Below, in pieces: positions 9,340-22,600 of a DNA stretch of 64,000 nt. The notes under the pieces were generated by a model. The model ran no database searches and was not told the DNA's origin. It worked only from the letters and a program-made list of their open reading frames with translations. The DNA lies in contig JNDT01001633.1 of the NCBI GenBank assembly GCA_000697055.1, positions 28,201 to 92,200 of the forward strand. Reading direction: 5' to 3'. The position numbers and the translations under genes are program-made. The DNA is from Saksenaea vasiformis B4078 (Eukaryota; Mucoromycota; Mucoromycetes; Mucorales; Saksenaeaceae). The stretch's first letter is position 1. Each line of letters begins with the position of its first letter.

Positions 9340-12190
9340 TTTGGTATGTATAATAGAATTTCAAATGGATATAGAAAAGTAGGGAGAACTCTGTAAAATT
9401 GTCCAAGACTAGCAAACAACGCGACTTCTTTTTAAGTATTCCTAAAAGACGCTTAAATGAAGACTAACCAACTTCAGGAAACGCTTTTCGCACCAAAACC
9501 CTAAAATGGATTCTGTATTGAGTCATCAACCTAATTGTTCATTTGACAAAAAAAAAAATGTCTACAGCCACAACACCTGACATCGCCTCACGCACCGGAT
9601 TCCCAGGAATGACAGTTCGAGATGCCACGTGTGCAGCTCCAGACCAATTGACATCGGCTGCTGTTACAGACAATGAATGACCTCCCAAGAAGAAGATGGA
9701 GGAGACACAGATGCTAGGCACTAGTGGCGAATTTGTGTTTCATGTACGGCCCGCATTCTTCAGGATGTAAACACTACCGTAGGACACTGCTTAGCGTATA
9801 CGGTCATCGCACATAAGCCGGAAACCGATCCAGCACATCAGAGGTTTCTCCAATTAAGTAGTTATACGGAAAACGTGCAGAAAATGTCGACTGTAGCAAC
9901 CTGGTGATTTATAACAAGTCAGGATCCACTGTACATGATAGTCGACGAGCGGGACCAATCGATGTGCGACACTTATGCAGACTTCTGATCTGATGATACC
10001 GACCAAACTCCGATAGCAACTCCATTCCCAGTATAAATGCCTTAATCGCAAGTTTAATGTCGCTAACGTTGTGGAGCGCATCCCCAGTAAAAAAAAATTA
10101 AAAAAAAGTAGTATAGGTGAGAGAAGCCTTCTCTCGAAAAATGCAGACCAATTAACGTCTCTCATCACTTCAGTTGACAACAAAAATTGCAACGTTATTC
10201 GGGTAATAAACACACGGAAGGAAAGCACAGAAAAAGCTCCACGGATTATTTGGTCGGTGGAAATCGCGATGGACGAGGAAGTATAATGCTGGACCCGCGT
10301 CATGTCAAGGTGAGATCTCCCACGTTGCAATGAAACATAGTAAGTTGCTCGGCATCCGCATATTTGCTTAACATTAGATAAGCTGATAATCCAAAATAAA
10401 TACGCGAAGCAGCGAATGGTCAATTTGGTATCTGGCCAGGCAGTGATCTTGCTATTGAAGACTCCGATAAAGCTGGAGATCTTAACAAGACATTCTCAGC
10501 ATATTCTCAAATACGTTATCAACGATCTTTTATCGGTTTGTGCTGCCGCGTTTCTTGTTTATCGGCGACTCGTTACACAAGATCAGATCGATCGTCGTTC
10601 CCTTGATAGGATCCCGTGTTGGAGAGACAGAAATTCATAGCGAATTTGTTCTAAGCTAGGTAGTTGGAAACACAAAAATAAGCACGCAGAATATACGAAG
10701 TTGTTATGATTGATTTCTGTCCGAACCATAATGGTCCAGAAACCTACTAACATGGAGCACAAGACGGCGGCGTATTCTGAAATATTTCACATCTCTGTTG
10801 GTGGTACTTTTACATCTTATCCCGAAAGGTGGGATACGTGTGGTAATACTCCATACCTGTATTCATGCAGTACTCCGTCTATTTCAGCGATATATTTGTT
10901 AAGACGTCAGGTACCACGTTCGCAAGAAACTCTTCCCAGTGCATTGCATTTGGAATATAGATGCCATTAAAAATATGATGAAATCAATCATGAAGAAAAC
11001 AAACCACAATGCATCATTTTGAAGTAAGTTCACTGAAGTATTTATCAAGTAACTGATAAGGAACGGCGTTCTTTTATTTGTAAATCGGTTTATCCATCAA
11101 CACTTGATAAGGCGGATTGTGGTGTTGGTTATGTAACAATTCTGGAAAGTGTAGAAATCCCCTCAGCGATCGAAATGCTAGATTTAGCGTCCCTATTTGA
11201 CCTAATTGGTATTATAACTTGAATCAACATTTTGCTCCATTAGAACATTTGACCTAGTGAAATAAACAGATCATCCAGCTTCTCACGTCGTATTAGAACA
11301 CTGACGATTCCGCAAGTAGAGTGTCCGTCTGTCCAGCAGCGACGAGAAAGATATCTATTATTTAACGGATGTAGAGGATAGATGCAGCATAAAATGAGTT
11401 GTACGTTGCGTGAATGTTGAGCGGAGCAACGTACATGGGTTCTTAATTTAGAGCAATCAGTTGGTCTTTAGTTGACGTCAAGGGCATCTCAGGTGGCACA
11501 AACCGACACTCGAGCGAGGTATAAGTCAAATGTGAAACCAAAACAGAGCACTCCCTGGGGTGTTTGGAAAGACTATACGTCTGTTCTCTTGGCAACTAGG
11601 CCTCAAACGGTGCTTCCCTGGTTCCGTGAGCAGGATGGTAGTTCTTGAAATAAACCATGCTATCCAATGCCGATGTATTGGAGAGGCTGATCGGTCTCTT
11701 CCGATTGGAACCGCAAACTATGTTTGATAAGCGAGGATGAGCGGTGGATCAAGGACCACCGACATCTTCTTATATCCCCAAAGACTATTTCCACACTTAG
11801 CTGAGTTAGGTCATGTGGGTCATCTTTACTTCATATGGCCGTTTACGGATGTTATGTGAGACCGTGAACATAAGCGAAATGTTTTTTTTCTTCTTTTTCT
11901 TTTGCTTTAATTTTCATGCGCTTCAAGGTACATGTTTCCCGGCTCATGGCAAAAAAATAAAAACTAAAAAATTCACACGCTACTGGCCTGACACAGAAGT
12001 GCAGAGACAGGCACAAGTAAACACATCGGTTGCTTCGTGTCCCCTGGATATATACTCCGCATCTCTATCATTTCTGCAAAAGATAAGAAGACGTTCCACG
12101 AGGACGGGGGCTTAATCTGTCGATAACAATAGTACACAATCTTAATGAAAGTGAATAACAGATAGAAAATCTTTAAGATTACAACAACTA
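9340..12190. other. Gene-poor interval, no supported gene
   Basis: About 2.8 kb with only short ORFs of poor composition on both strands and A-rich runs (for example 9546-9556 and 10088-10108). Isolated peptides such as FPHLAELGHVGHLYFIWPF (near 11790-11850, plus) might be remnants of older elements, but nothing extends into a gene. No copy of the dispersed repeat family was seen here. Confidence 0.5.
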
Positions 12191-12192
12191 AA

Positions 12193-12432
12193 TTACCATT
12201 TTAGTTTGATCATGCAATCTGATGTACTGTGGACAAGGTGATGCTTATTATTTAGATGAAATTCCGAGCCACCGGCACAAGTGAATGATATTTTGGGGAA
12301 ATGCGGAGTCATTTTGATCACACAAAACCACTGGTACCCAAAGGTTCTTTTCCTTTTTGTTTCATAGTGGCCTGGGTCGGGGCTGCCAATCAGAATGAAG
12401 TCGGACCTCTTATTAATCGGTAGATTATTCAT
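12193..12432 (-). CDS. Unrecognised short ORF, possible gene fragment
   Basis: A 79-codon frame (MNNLPINKRSDFILIGSPDP..., with HYETKRKRTFGYQWFCVIKM and FPKISFTCAGGSEFHL) has balanced composition and a patterned W/C content unlike random ORFs in this window. A second open frame on the same strand lies just upstream (12439-12636). I see no start context or splice pattern that ties them together, and I cannot name the family. It may be a degenerate fragment of a multi-copy gene. Confidence 0.25.
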   Translation of the reverse strand: MNNLPINKRSDFILIGSPDPGHYETKRKRTFGYQWFCVIKMTPHFPKISFTCAGGSEFHLNNKHHLVHSTSDCMIKLKW

Positions 12433-12805
12433 CCCCGCTCAATAAAACCCGTTCAAGCTAAAGAAGTCTTGAAGAAGAAGTGTCTTCATAGCCCAAAGCA
12501 ATGAAAGTACATTCATTATGCATAGAAACCCCGTTTTTTCGACTGTTCCGAACAAAGTTAAGCTACATAATCCTAAAACAGACTTGTATCGTCGGGGAAA
12601 GCACGCTGCGAGTATTTTTTTCGGTTGAGGCCTCACATCTCAGCATTGTTATCCTCAGACCAGTTACGAAAGATCCAAGAAAAACACATGACGGAATATA
12701 TATAAACAGCTACCCAAACTCAGGGTGATTCATTCTGTTTCTTCTTGGATTCTACTTCACTTTTCTTCTTTCCAGATTGCCCGTTTCCAAGTCCAACATC
12801 TAGAA

Positions 12806-14190
12806 ATGACCACCACTACCACCAACATTACCCGAAATATACAGTCAGATAATATCTTCAATCAGCCAATCTTGCTCTCACCCGTAGATGAGCATAAGCG
12901 GAAACGGGATCTTTTGCTGAACGATGTGGAAGAACCGCCCGGAGACGTCAATATCGCCAAGGCGATGCGTGGTAAATTTCCAAACAATATATATATACAT
13001 ACGACATGTCATTTGTAAATATGGTATTGATCTAAGCAGGAAGCACAGACATAGGCTCTCCACAAGATGACATGGCCAGCAGAAAACCAGGCAGAAAACA
13101 AATCTTGGAAGAAAGCTTTGATGTATGTAGCCTTATGCTAGATCGCCTACTAAAACTGTACAATCTCTAGGACGACGACGATCCTAAAGTCAAACGCAAG
13201 GCCCAAAATCGAGCGGCCCAGAGAGCTTTTCGCGAACGTAAGGAGCGCTACGTCAAAGAATTGGAGAAAAAGATCAAGAATGTTCAAGATAACCACTTGT
13301 TTGCTACTGCTCAGTTCTTCCGCGAAAACCAGCAGTTACGAGCCATTATTTACCGCCTGGAACAAGAAAACTTGGCCCTCAAAGGTATTCGTCCTTCCAA
13401 CCAAGATCTAGGAGGTACGCCGCCCGCCACCCCCTCTTCAACGCCTCACCCACTCCCAACGACAACCATGCATCACACAACCATCCTACCAGCGCCCAAT
13501 TCTCAAAACGCATCTGTATCATCTACACCAAAAAGCGCTACACCTGTCCCTATTCTTCCATTGCAAGAGAAATCACCCTCAGATCATCAATTTAAGTTTT
13601 CCATCAGTACCCCCGCTTCATTACGCAGTCAGAACCATCCTCCGCCGGCAAAAGCATCGTCTATGCAGGCAATTGAGCCGGTGCAACTTTATCCAGATCA
13701 TAGCCACCCGGCAACACAAACACGCAGACTTCAACCAACCCCCCCCGCAGAAACCATTCAGTCAAGCAGAGATAGCCCTGCAGCTGTACCGCTCTCATCC
13801 TCTTCCTATGCGTCGCCTCCAACAAGCGTCATGGACAATTATGTATTTGATGAACTTGTATTTCGCGTTCGGCCTGAGAATAATGATCCCCTTGGTGACT
13901 TCTTGCTCGAGTCATTGATCGGTACGCAGGATAATTTTAATTTCCCATCTCCTGCTACTGAGACGGGCGACGACTACATTGAGCCATCATCAGAAAATGG
14001 CACAAATGGTACAGAAAACACGATGAGGCATACAAAAGCGCATACACAAATGGATAAGATGGCGCAATTTTCAGTCGATCAACTACTACAACTGGTGAAG
14101 AAAAGTGCTACACATGCCAGTATGGAACGTGCGCCCAACGAATGGGAGGTTAGTAATTCTATACAACAGCTCGATCAAGGACAACTATAG
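12806..14190 (+). CDS. bZIP transcription factor, Pap1/Yap1 type
   Basis: Start ATG at 12806 (MTTTTTNITRNIQSDN). Three exons: 12806-12971, 13040-13122 and 13171-14190, with introns 12972-13039 and 13123-13170 (GTATGT, TACTAAAAC branch, TCTAG). The third exon opens with DDDDPKVKRKAQNRAAQRAF and RERKERYVKELEKK: the basic region carries NRAAQRAFR, the NxxAQxxFR signature of the fungal Pap1/Yap1 class, followed by a leucine-zipper segment (VQDNHLFAT...QLRAIIYRLEQENLAL). The rest is Ser/Pro/Thr-rich, with a more conserved-looking patch FDELVFRVRPENNDPLGDFL. I do not see the cysteine-rich domains of S. cerevisiae Yap1, so redox control of the usual type cannot be claimed. Confidence 0.88.
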
Positions 14191-15060
14191 AATCCTGTAC
14201 ATAACAGCATTTGTAAATAAATATTTTTAGTCCCGTTCTTCTCTTATAAGAAAGGCAAAGTGCTGCGGTGATTATGTGTAACATTCGGTAGGATAGTATG
14301 TTTAGTGGGAACTATCTTCTGGTCATGATTGGTCAGTCCACCAGGTCCTTGTGACCTCCGCACCGAAACCAATTACGCATACAGTTTTTCCGTTAATTTT
14401 TTTTTTTTTGGAAAAACCTATTACATAAGAGAAGCTGCTGCTTTACGGTGAGATAGTATATCTGGGAAGGAGGTGGCAAATATAGTCGTTGTATATGCCG
14501 ACACCGACCAACAGTATTAAATACACTGTTTCCGGGAAGTACAGCCCCACCACATGTGAATTGATGCTGTATTGCCCAAGAGTGCATGTTTTTCTTCCTT
14601 GCTGGAGCAGATATGCTCAAAAGCTCATAAACAAAATCAAACTATAAACAAGAGTGAATGTCGCCAGGGCCATCTATTGCACAAGACTTGGGATATATAA
14701 AGCCGCTCCAGAGGTATTCGCCTCTTTTCCCATAATTAACCTGGACATTTACCATAATGAGAATTCAGTTTTTTGTACCAAGATAGAAAGGACACAGTTG
14801 TCGATAGATATGGCAGGTCAAGACTTATGGATTATAGTGTTGATTAGGTGCAGTATCGTTTTGAGACATCGAGTCCCTCTACGCGATATTCCTCTAGTCT
14901 TAACAAGGAATGACAAGGCAGAAGTCATACAGATACAAGATAGCGTATACTCTGATCACCGACCAAGAGCAATTATACGCTATACACACGGATCAACTAT
15001 AAGATGGGATTCTTCGAGCTAATAGTCTGAGAAGTAGTTGAACGCGTCTGCTGCAGAACG

Positions 15061-15210
15061 GTGGCGATCCAAATTCGTACAGCACAAAGATGGGCAAAAC
15101 TATATGACAAGGACACCAATAGCATTTATGAGAAACGTCGGAAGGCTGGCCGACCCACGTTATGGATATTTGTTGACTATCACAAAGTGTTCCCTGGAAT
15201 TTTGTGTTCC
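15061..15210 (+). pseudogene. Tc1/mariner-type transposase helix-turn-helix scrap
   Basis: The frame reads IQIRTAQRWAKLYDKDTNSI then YEKRRKAGRPTL, which looks like the N-terminal helix-turn-helix of Tc1/mariner-type transposases (RTAQxWxKxY ... GRP). It fades within about 150 bp and no DDE domain follows. Repeat copy A begins about 90 bp downstream. Confidence 0.45.
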
Positions 15211-15297
15211 ATAACAGGAAAGATCGGGATGAAACCTTATCGTCTATCACTTGGTTTTGTCGCCGAACTCAGTAGACCAACGTAGCGTCGTACCATC

Positions 15298-16027
15298 ACA
15301 GTACTGTTTATTGAACACTATTTTACGCTACTCTAAATAAGTTATGCGTCCATGGAGAACCAAGTTTGCGCTGAGAGAAAAGTAAAATATACGGTCATTG
15401 GTTAAATGAATTGGCAACAAAATCATACGTTTACTTACATCATCATGGCCCTCGGTGGACGCATAATATATTTGAGCAGCATAAAACGGCATTCACGGTT
15501 AGTAAATGAAAGATGTTTTGATGTCTTTTACTTACCCCCGAAGGGCACTCCTGCCATTCGACAGGGGCCAGCCCCGCACCGTAGCGGGTGGGGGCGGCGA
15601 ATTGGGATCGGCACGGCATTGATAGTCGGCTTTTGTGTTTACCGACCGTGAGTCTGAACATAGAAAAAAAGACATGAGGAATCCCGTATGTATAATAAAT
15701 CCCAGTACGTACCGGGAATGTAATAAAGAAAACAGAGCCAAAGAAAAAAAAAAGAACTCATGCGTCCTTTTAAACACGGATCATTTTGGGTGGAACTTGT
15801 CCTTATCGTGAAACATTTTTACTGCTTCCGGTGGGGTCCTGGGAATACATCACTGAAGTACCCACAACGCAAGACTCTGGTTATCCAGGCGCGAACTATT
15901 CCTTGGATTAACGCAAAACGGCTTACTCCTCAGCGCAAAGACGCATCACTTTCCAGTGCAAAAACTATTCGGCTTAAACGCAATGTAATATTTATTTGAT
16001 GCAAAGGCTCACTCAAAATCTAGTAAT
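15298..16027 (+). repeat. Dispersed noncoding repeat family, copy A (forward)
   Basis: Starts with ACTGTTTATTGAACACTATT and ends near CTCAAAATCTAGTAATTTC. It contains two inverted modules about 100 bp apart (ACGCTACTCTAAATAAGTTA and, on the other strand, the GGACGCATAATATATTTGAG form), a GC-rich block (GCGGGTGGGGGCGGCGA) and a 3' half (GATCATTTTGGGTGGAAC, CTTATCGTGAAACA, GCGTTAATCC on the other strand) that matches copy E over about 200 bp at roughly four in five positions by eye. Confidence 0.72.
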
Positions 16028-16029
16028 TT

Positions 16030-17000
16030 CTCCATCCACATATATATCAAGAAGAACATTCACTAACTCTTAATTCTGATAAAAGAATGAGCCATATAGA
16101 TAGCCAGGCAAACGAATTGGAAGAATGGTATCGAACAACCTCAGGAATTCTATCCGTCTACTATCCCATCTAAGCCTACAAGCACGGTACATACCTTCGT
16201 AACGATGTGCGTAAAAAGATCATTCTAGATCGCGTTACTAAGAACCTATCAGCCGTCGTGGAGCAGGTGATGGAATAACTGATGCACATACTCACAAGAC
16301 TCAGGGCCTCTGGATAAAGTGCGAAGTTAGGATGGATTGCCCTGAGACTCTGCCCATTAAGCCCGTGTCACTAAGCATCACGTCTACTTCGCATAGTTAA
16401 CTAAGTTGTTACGTCCTTTTCCTTTTCTTCTTCTTTTTCTTTCTTTTACCATAGGCACAACTGGATATGAATGTGCTGACCTACCAGATGCCTTGGCGAG
16501 GACTTGGAAATTCTACACCAAGGTTTTTTTTTAAGTTGATGATGTCGGAGGTCGACGTTATCTGGGCGGCACTACCCTTCACGACCTTGCGTCGGCAAAC
16601 GCTGAAATTGTAGGGTTTCTACATACCCCAATTGCAATACGAAAACCAAAAGTGAAGATGACGCGATAGATGACAAGCACATAGAGCATTCGACAAGAGG
16701 TAGTTAACGAAGTATATGAATGTAAAGGCTCCCTTTACTACAAAAGGAACATATTTTGCTGCGACCGAAAAACAGGAAATCAACGTTTGTGTAGAAACGT
16801 ACAACACGCTGTATCCATTTGCACCAAAAACGAAGGATGCCTACAGTACGGAATTCTATGCTTCATTGCCACTCCCGTTCTTTTTTCTCGGCAGCCCTAT
16901 ACTGCATATTGCTGGCTACGAACTCCTTCAGTCTAAAACTCCATTCAATAAGCAATAGACATTGCTGTTTGCTATGCATAAATGCCAACATGATAGGTAT
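16030..17000. other. No supported gene
   Basis: About 1 kb with short ORFs only. A plus-strand reading near 16455-16560 (GTTGYECADLPDALARTW) is protein-like for about 20 residues and then meets stops. It may be old element debris. Confidence 0.4.
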
Positions 17001-17007
17001 TTATAAA

Positions 17008-18195
17008 TTAAAGGTTATGCCAAACATGAGAGTCTTCCCCTTTCAACCGATCTCTCTTCCGTCGTTCGGAAGTGATTAAACGTATTTCGTCATCATCGTC
17101 ATAGTCATTTGCTCCAGTTGCAGAGGATGATGCGCGCGATAATGTACGTGGTTTACGAAAGCCCGTGGCATGCGCTGAACGCTTGGACGTCCACGTAGCT
17201 ACAGATTGTGCCAGCGACACCACATCATCTTCTTTGCCTTTACTGCTATACCGACGCGATGTCTGTTCGGACGGCTGTGATGAAGATGAAGCTTCTCGAT
17301 TTTGTAAACGATAGCCCATATGATTTAAGATGGCAGCGAGATGTTTCATAATGTCGAGGTACTCTTCCTGACTCATAGCAGCCTTACTGAACCGGGCGCG
17401 TTCATATCCTTCGAGATAGACCTGGCCCAGATGAGCATCGATTTGATCTTGTTGAATTAAAAACTCAATGTACTGTCGCACAGAGACACACATCGGCCTA
17501 GTATGGTCGGCATTTTTTTCAACAGCAGCCCTCTCTACGTTTGACGTCAATACATAATGATGCATCTTGGTCCGTGATTACCTATTATAGTTGGAGTTCT
17601 TGCAATCGCCTGCTTGAAATCCACATCAAATAGCCTTGCATCTAATCAATTAAGGAATGAACATTGTCGACATCCTCTGTTATATAAATTACCAGGCTTT
17701 GCCCGGCCCACTTGTCCGATATCCTCTGGCAAGGGCTTAGCGCGTTTTCGCACCTCCTTTACTTCTTTGAATTCCTGCTGTATTTTATTGTACACTTTCT
17801 AAAGCAATTCTTAATAAACTCAAGCCATGTTTCAAGAAAGTAATACTCGTCACCTTTGGTAGATCCTCCTGTTTTATTGGGACATAAAGCTTTGGAATTT
17901 CTTGCAATGACCTCCGCACAGTCAATACCCGACTGCAAGAGAAAATGAGAGATGCGATGGCCTTTAAAGGAAAACTATGAATGGCGTGGTATGGACTATT
18001 TTCCTTTACCAGTATAACGTAACTACCACCAACAACAGCTAGGTTTCGGAAATCAAATATCCCTGCCTCTGTTTTGTCTGTCAAAGCCTGAATGATCACA
18101 TCGGCAGCCGAGATGGCGATGCATACTGCAGTCAGAAAGATAAGAAAGAAAAGAGAGGTGGTATATAGACAATGAGCTGTACGAGTACTCTTCAT
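17008..18195 (-). CDS. DLT1: DLT1-like membrane protein (defect at low temperature 1)
   Basis: Start ATG at 18195 (MKSTRTAHCLYTTSLFFLIF). Two hydrophobic segments follow (FFLIFLTAVCIAISA and a second near VGGSYVILV), then RRSLQEIPKLYVPIKQEDLP, which matches the 'IPKxYIPIxxxDVPK' motif of fungal Dlt1. Further exons give FKEVRKRAKPLPEDIG-like and FKQAIARTPTIIG-like segments at about 17800-17580, and the last exon (17565-17008) has MCVSVRQYIEFLIQQDQI, YERARFSKAAMSQEEYLDIM and a basic/acidic tail. The order of two membrane spans, a cytosolic 'RxYxxxL' and 'YERARFS' blocks fits Dlt1, a protein of poorly known role. It is divergent from the MLRQ-like gene, with about 640 bp between starts. Confidence 0.75.
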
Positions 18196-18835
18196 CGTTT
18201 TACGTCGTCGTTAGAACACGTTACGAATACAGGCAGTGCTGCTGATCTCGTTGATGTCCAAAACAGGCAATGGTACGGACTTTTTGATCAACAACAAAGA
18301 ACAACCACAAGCCCAATTGCAGCTGTCCATGTGATATTTCATGTCTTGTTTCAATAATCCAATCGACACAACTGGTTTTTGTCCTAGACTTGCCATAGAA
18401 ACACTGTTACCATTCTCAGTATTCTTCGTTTGTTGCCTGAAGATAGGGCCTACACCACCAGAGCTACTTCCATGTGAAATTGATCGTCTACCATATGTAT
18501 GGAACGGTTGTGCTAGAGTCAAAAGAAAGGCAGAAAATACAAGCAGCTGTTTATCGTTTAGACTTATGTGTGAGCATGACAACGGATAGTATTATGTAAT
18601 CGCTGAATCATTGTGATCTACGCTTATTACAGTAGACGAAGCAAAGGGATACGGTGAGGATAGGAGACACTGATCCGCAATAGGTGAACGTTTAACAAAA
18701 GCGTCCTATGGCTAAGGGTACATCCGAAACTGACAGACATTGACGTGGAAAAAAATTTTTTTTTTCATGGTTTCATATCGTAATGAGTATATATAGCTTG
18801 TTAAAGCTGTCAGCCATCTGCTCCTCCTCTGATTC

Positions 18836-19127
18836 ATGTCTGCTGCTGCCGCCAACTCTGCTAAACAATCCTTCTGGAAGATCTGGTACAAGCCCGAGAT
18901 CATTCCTATCTTTGTCACCGTTGGCGGCGCTTGTGGTTTGGCAGGATGGCACTTGAGTCGTTTAGCCCGTGGCCCAGAGGTTGTTTGGGATCGCACTAAC
19001 AATCCCTACCCGTGCGTATACAGTCCTTTGTTTTTATTATGCTAACTTATGAAAAAGGTGGCAGCATATCGATCAAGGCACGCAGGTGAAGTTGATTAGC
19101 GTCAACCAAAAGTTCGATAAGATGTAG
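18836..19127 (+). CDS. NDUFA4/MLRQ-like mitochondrial membrane subunit
   Basis: Start ATG at 18836 (MSAAAANSAKQSFWKIWYKP). Two exons, 18836-19011 and 19058-19127, joined across intron 19012-19057 (GTGCGT donor, GCTAAC branch) to read NNPYPWQHIDQGTQVKL and ending VNQKFDKM. One transmembrane segment (IPIFVTVGGACGLAGWHLSR) is followed by RGPEVVWDRTNNPYPW, the pattern of the NDUFA4/MLRQ (B12D) family of small inner-membrane proteins associated with complex IV/I. Total about 81 residues, the usual length. Confidence 0.88.
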
Positions 19128-19655
19128 GTCTATCCTTATTTGTAGACACGATCCTAAACTACAATCATATCATACTAGGTATTCTCGTGATCGTCTTTAA
19201 GTTACCCTGCGTTTTATCATCTTGCTTCTCCGTTTCTATAACACCAATAAACATATAAATCTGAACCTATGGGTCATCCATGCGTAGAATTTTATCTTTC
19301 TAATACATAGATGAAGCTGGCTCCTTAGTAACGTATCTCAGAATGGTAGATATCTTTTTTAAAAAAGGGAAAAACACACACACCACAATCACGATCTCTG
19401 ATTCCCACTTCAGATACTGAATACACAATAAGTACACAGGCGAAAAGAAATAAAAAGGAGGCAGTAGAAAAAGTTACAATACAAAAGGGCAGAACAATTA
19501 TAACAAAGCAGATTAAGCAAACTACAAAATACGGGGAGAAGAAAACAATCAAGATTGATATCAGTAAGGTCAGAAAAGGGAAAAACAAAGGAAAGAAAGG
19601 ATAGTGTTTTCTCCACTATAGATGCATTCGTCTGAAATCTCCTTTGTCTCGTCCT

Positions 19656-22600
19656 CTATTGAACCTCCTTTGGTGGTAATGGTGTGGTGAAGTTCACGCT
19701 GGGTGACTCCTTATTAATCCCTACTGCTGCTACTGCTGCTACTGCTGCTGTGTCACCTGAACTATCAGGTCGCTCGCTCGCTTCTGTCATCATTTCGTCG
19801 CCATCATCATCGTGTTTCGCGTGAATACCATCATCATCGTCTGTGCTGTAATCCATAGGCGTACCAACTGCCTCTTCCTCTTCCTCTTCTTCTACCTCCT
19901 CTCTCAAGTCTTTGGTCTGTGGCTCTTCGTTGTTTACGGTATCTGCTACAGCTGGTGATGGAGGACCCTCGATATCTTGCATTGGTGTACCAGCTTGCTC
20001 TTCTGTAGGTTGTAGGGATCGTACCATTTCTTGCTCCTTATCATGCAAACGTTGAGTATCCACAAGGTCAACAATAAAAGCTCGCACATCGACGTCTCTA
20101 TCCAATGCCAATCGGTATAATGTTTGATCCAGCAAGCGACCAGGTTGGGCATCGTCGTCTGGTGCCATATCTGATAGCACAAGCTCGCTCAGTTCATGTT
20201 GGTAAGTATCTACCAGCGGTGTTACATCATCATGGACCATTGTAGGGACTCCCTTACCATTCGTGTAAATTGCTTTAATAGTACGGGATGCTGCAATACG
20301 AACATTAACAATTTGATCATATGCCAAAGGTGCTAATCTCGGTAGGAAAAATGCCGCAAAATCGCCTGCATAAATGCCAGCTTCCAACAGCGATTTGCAG
20401 ATTTGTGCGAAACTTGAAGAAACCATTAGTTCAAACGATGAAACACAATTGGAATACACCTACACAAGTCGATGACGGTACGAGTCGGATCTTGCAAGAT
20501 CGTCCAACTTATCCATCACATGTTCGAGTAACATGGACGCAAAGTTGCATTTACTTTCGATATTGCTCTCATCGTCATCAGCTCGTTCACCTTGAGATAA
20601 AATCTCTCTATCCTCATCAACAGCACGCTTAACAATGTCAAGAATGACAGGGAACTACATACTTGTGAATAATAATCGGCATACGAATACCAAACTTACG
20701 GATTCCACACCCGTCTCGCGTACAGCAGCGTATTCATCATGACACGCGCGGATGGCAAGAGGTAAAATGTGCTCCACAACGCGGGCTGCATCAAACAACA
20801 TCGCAATACCACGCAGCTGTGCCGCTAGAATGTCTCGTAGTCTCCAGTTCGTCATGACACCGTCCCATACCTCGGCCAATATCGGAATATACTCGTTACG
20901 TGAGCTCACTGCCAATGTTCCTAAGAATTCTGCCAGGTGCTCGATCACTCCCTGCTTCACGTCATCGAGATCCATCAAATATAATGCGAAGATTTGCACC
21001 AGATCACGCTCCGTCCGCTCCGGTCCAATAATACGCGCGATTTCATGAAGAGAATATGCAAAGGTACGTCGGACCTTGATCTGGTAATCTTTGGTAAGGC
21101 TCAAGTACGTGTCTTTCAGATGTGAATCCCAATAGTCCGCTCCAGCCGTAAGAACAACAGCCGGGAAGTTGAACGCACAGATAATTGCACGATCCGTTTC
21201 CATTTTATACACCTGGTTTGGATTTGGAGTTGTACCCAAAGACAAGAAAAACTCCAATAATGGCTCCGGAACCTGCTCAGCCCATCAATGCCTTTCCTGC
21301 CCATCGATTTTCAGATTTCTGTTTTTTTCTTTTACCTTGCCTGATTTACCCGTCGTTTCCCAATCTTCAGGTAAAAACTTGGCTATTAGCTCGCCCACAA
21401 TCTCTGCCAGCGTGTTCCGTACATTTCTTGATACGTCATTTTTGAACAGGTCAACACCCTCTACTGCAATGCGAACTTTCACATCTTCAGGCAGTACAGC
21501 ACACAATAAAGGCAAAGCCAGCACGCACGACCGCCTTACATGCCAAATTGTGTCTCGCGAAAAGTCGAGATAAAGAGGAAGCTGATCAACTGTTAGTACC
21601 AAAGCTGATACTCTTCCTTGCACTTTGCACACGTACCAAACTATCAAGCGCTACTTGGGGCTCAACTGCCGTTGCAAGGCTACCAATCGCTGCTGCTGCC
21701 TCTTTACGCACATAAAACATCTGATCATCCGCCATTCGCTGAACTATCGGTAAGCATCTATCTTTACACCGTTTCGGACCCAGAACGGCTGCCAAGGCAG
21801 AGATGAGCTAAGATGATATAAATATACTATTTTTTCCCCTTTTCCCCTTCTCTTTTTTTTCTTTTTATTTTGGAAATCATCTCCCTCACTCACCGAAAGG
21901 CACATCATCTTTGCCAAATTGATCTCACTTTGATCAATGTCATCCACTGAATTCTGGTGATACATATAACCGGGTTCCTCAAATCCTGGCGTTGAGGATC
22001 GACGGTTACCGCCTGATAACGAGCCTTCAGCAAATGATACATTTGTCCCCCCAGCAGCATTTTGTTGATCGTTCCCTGTCCGGCTCTGTTTACCATCCAC
22101 AATAGACATCAGACCCATAACAATGCCTTCAAAAATCTCGGTCTCTAGTAGCCGCATGTATAGGTCAATGTTCGAATAAGCTGACAATTCACTAGCGACT
22201 GAAACAATGCATTGTTGGGCGAGCGATGCCAGGTTTGAGTTTTGATCAAGTAGAAGCTCAATCAAAAGAGGTGCAAACACTTGTGCTGGAATATGTAGCG
22301 TTGATCCATTGGGCGCTGATGTCTGTACGTTTTCAGGACCTTCTGTATGGCTATTCAAGTCACCCGAATAAGTATTTGTTGATGGTTGTTGAGTGGAGTT
22401 GCTTGCTTGTGGGGTCACAGCATCCTCCTTCTCCTCTTTCTTCTCGTGATGGGCCTCATATTCCCTACTGTCTCCTCCTTGGTCACGTTCTTTTTCCTCT
22501 TTTTCGTCAGTTGTGGCTGTCTCTGCAGTCGAAGATTTTGATTTAAGAGCTGTGTCGGATCTTTCTTCTTCAGTAGGAAATGTCAGAGATGCTGACGGAG

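Noticed and set aside
9539..9721. Minus ORF with VIPGNPVREAMSG resembling a hexapeptide acetyltransferase end
   Set aside because: Only a few residues fit; there are no repeated hexapeptide turns and no extension upstream.
18211..18582. Minus 123-codon ORF with a signal-peptide-like start, just upstream of DLT1
   Set aside because: It lies in the shared promoter region of DLT1 and the MLRQ-like gene, has no family resemblance and poor composition beyond the first 25 residues.
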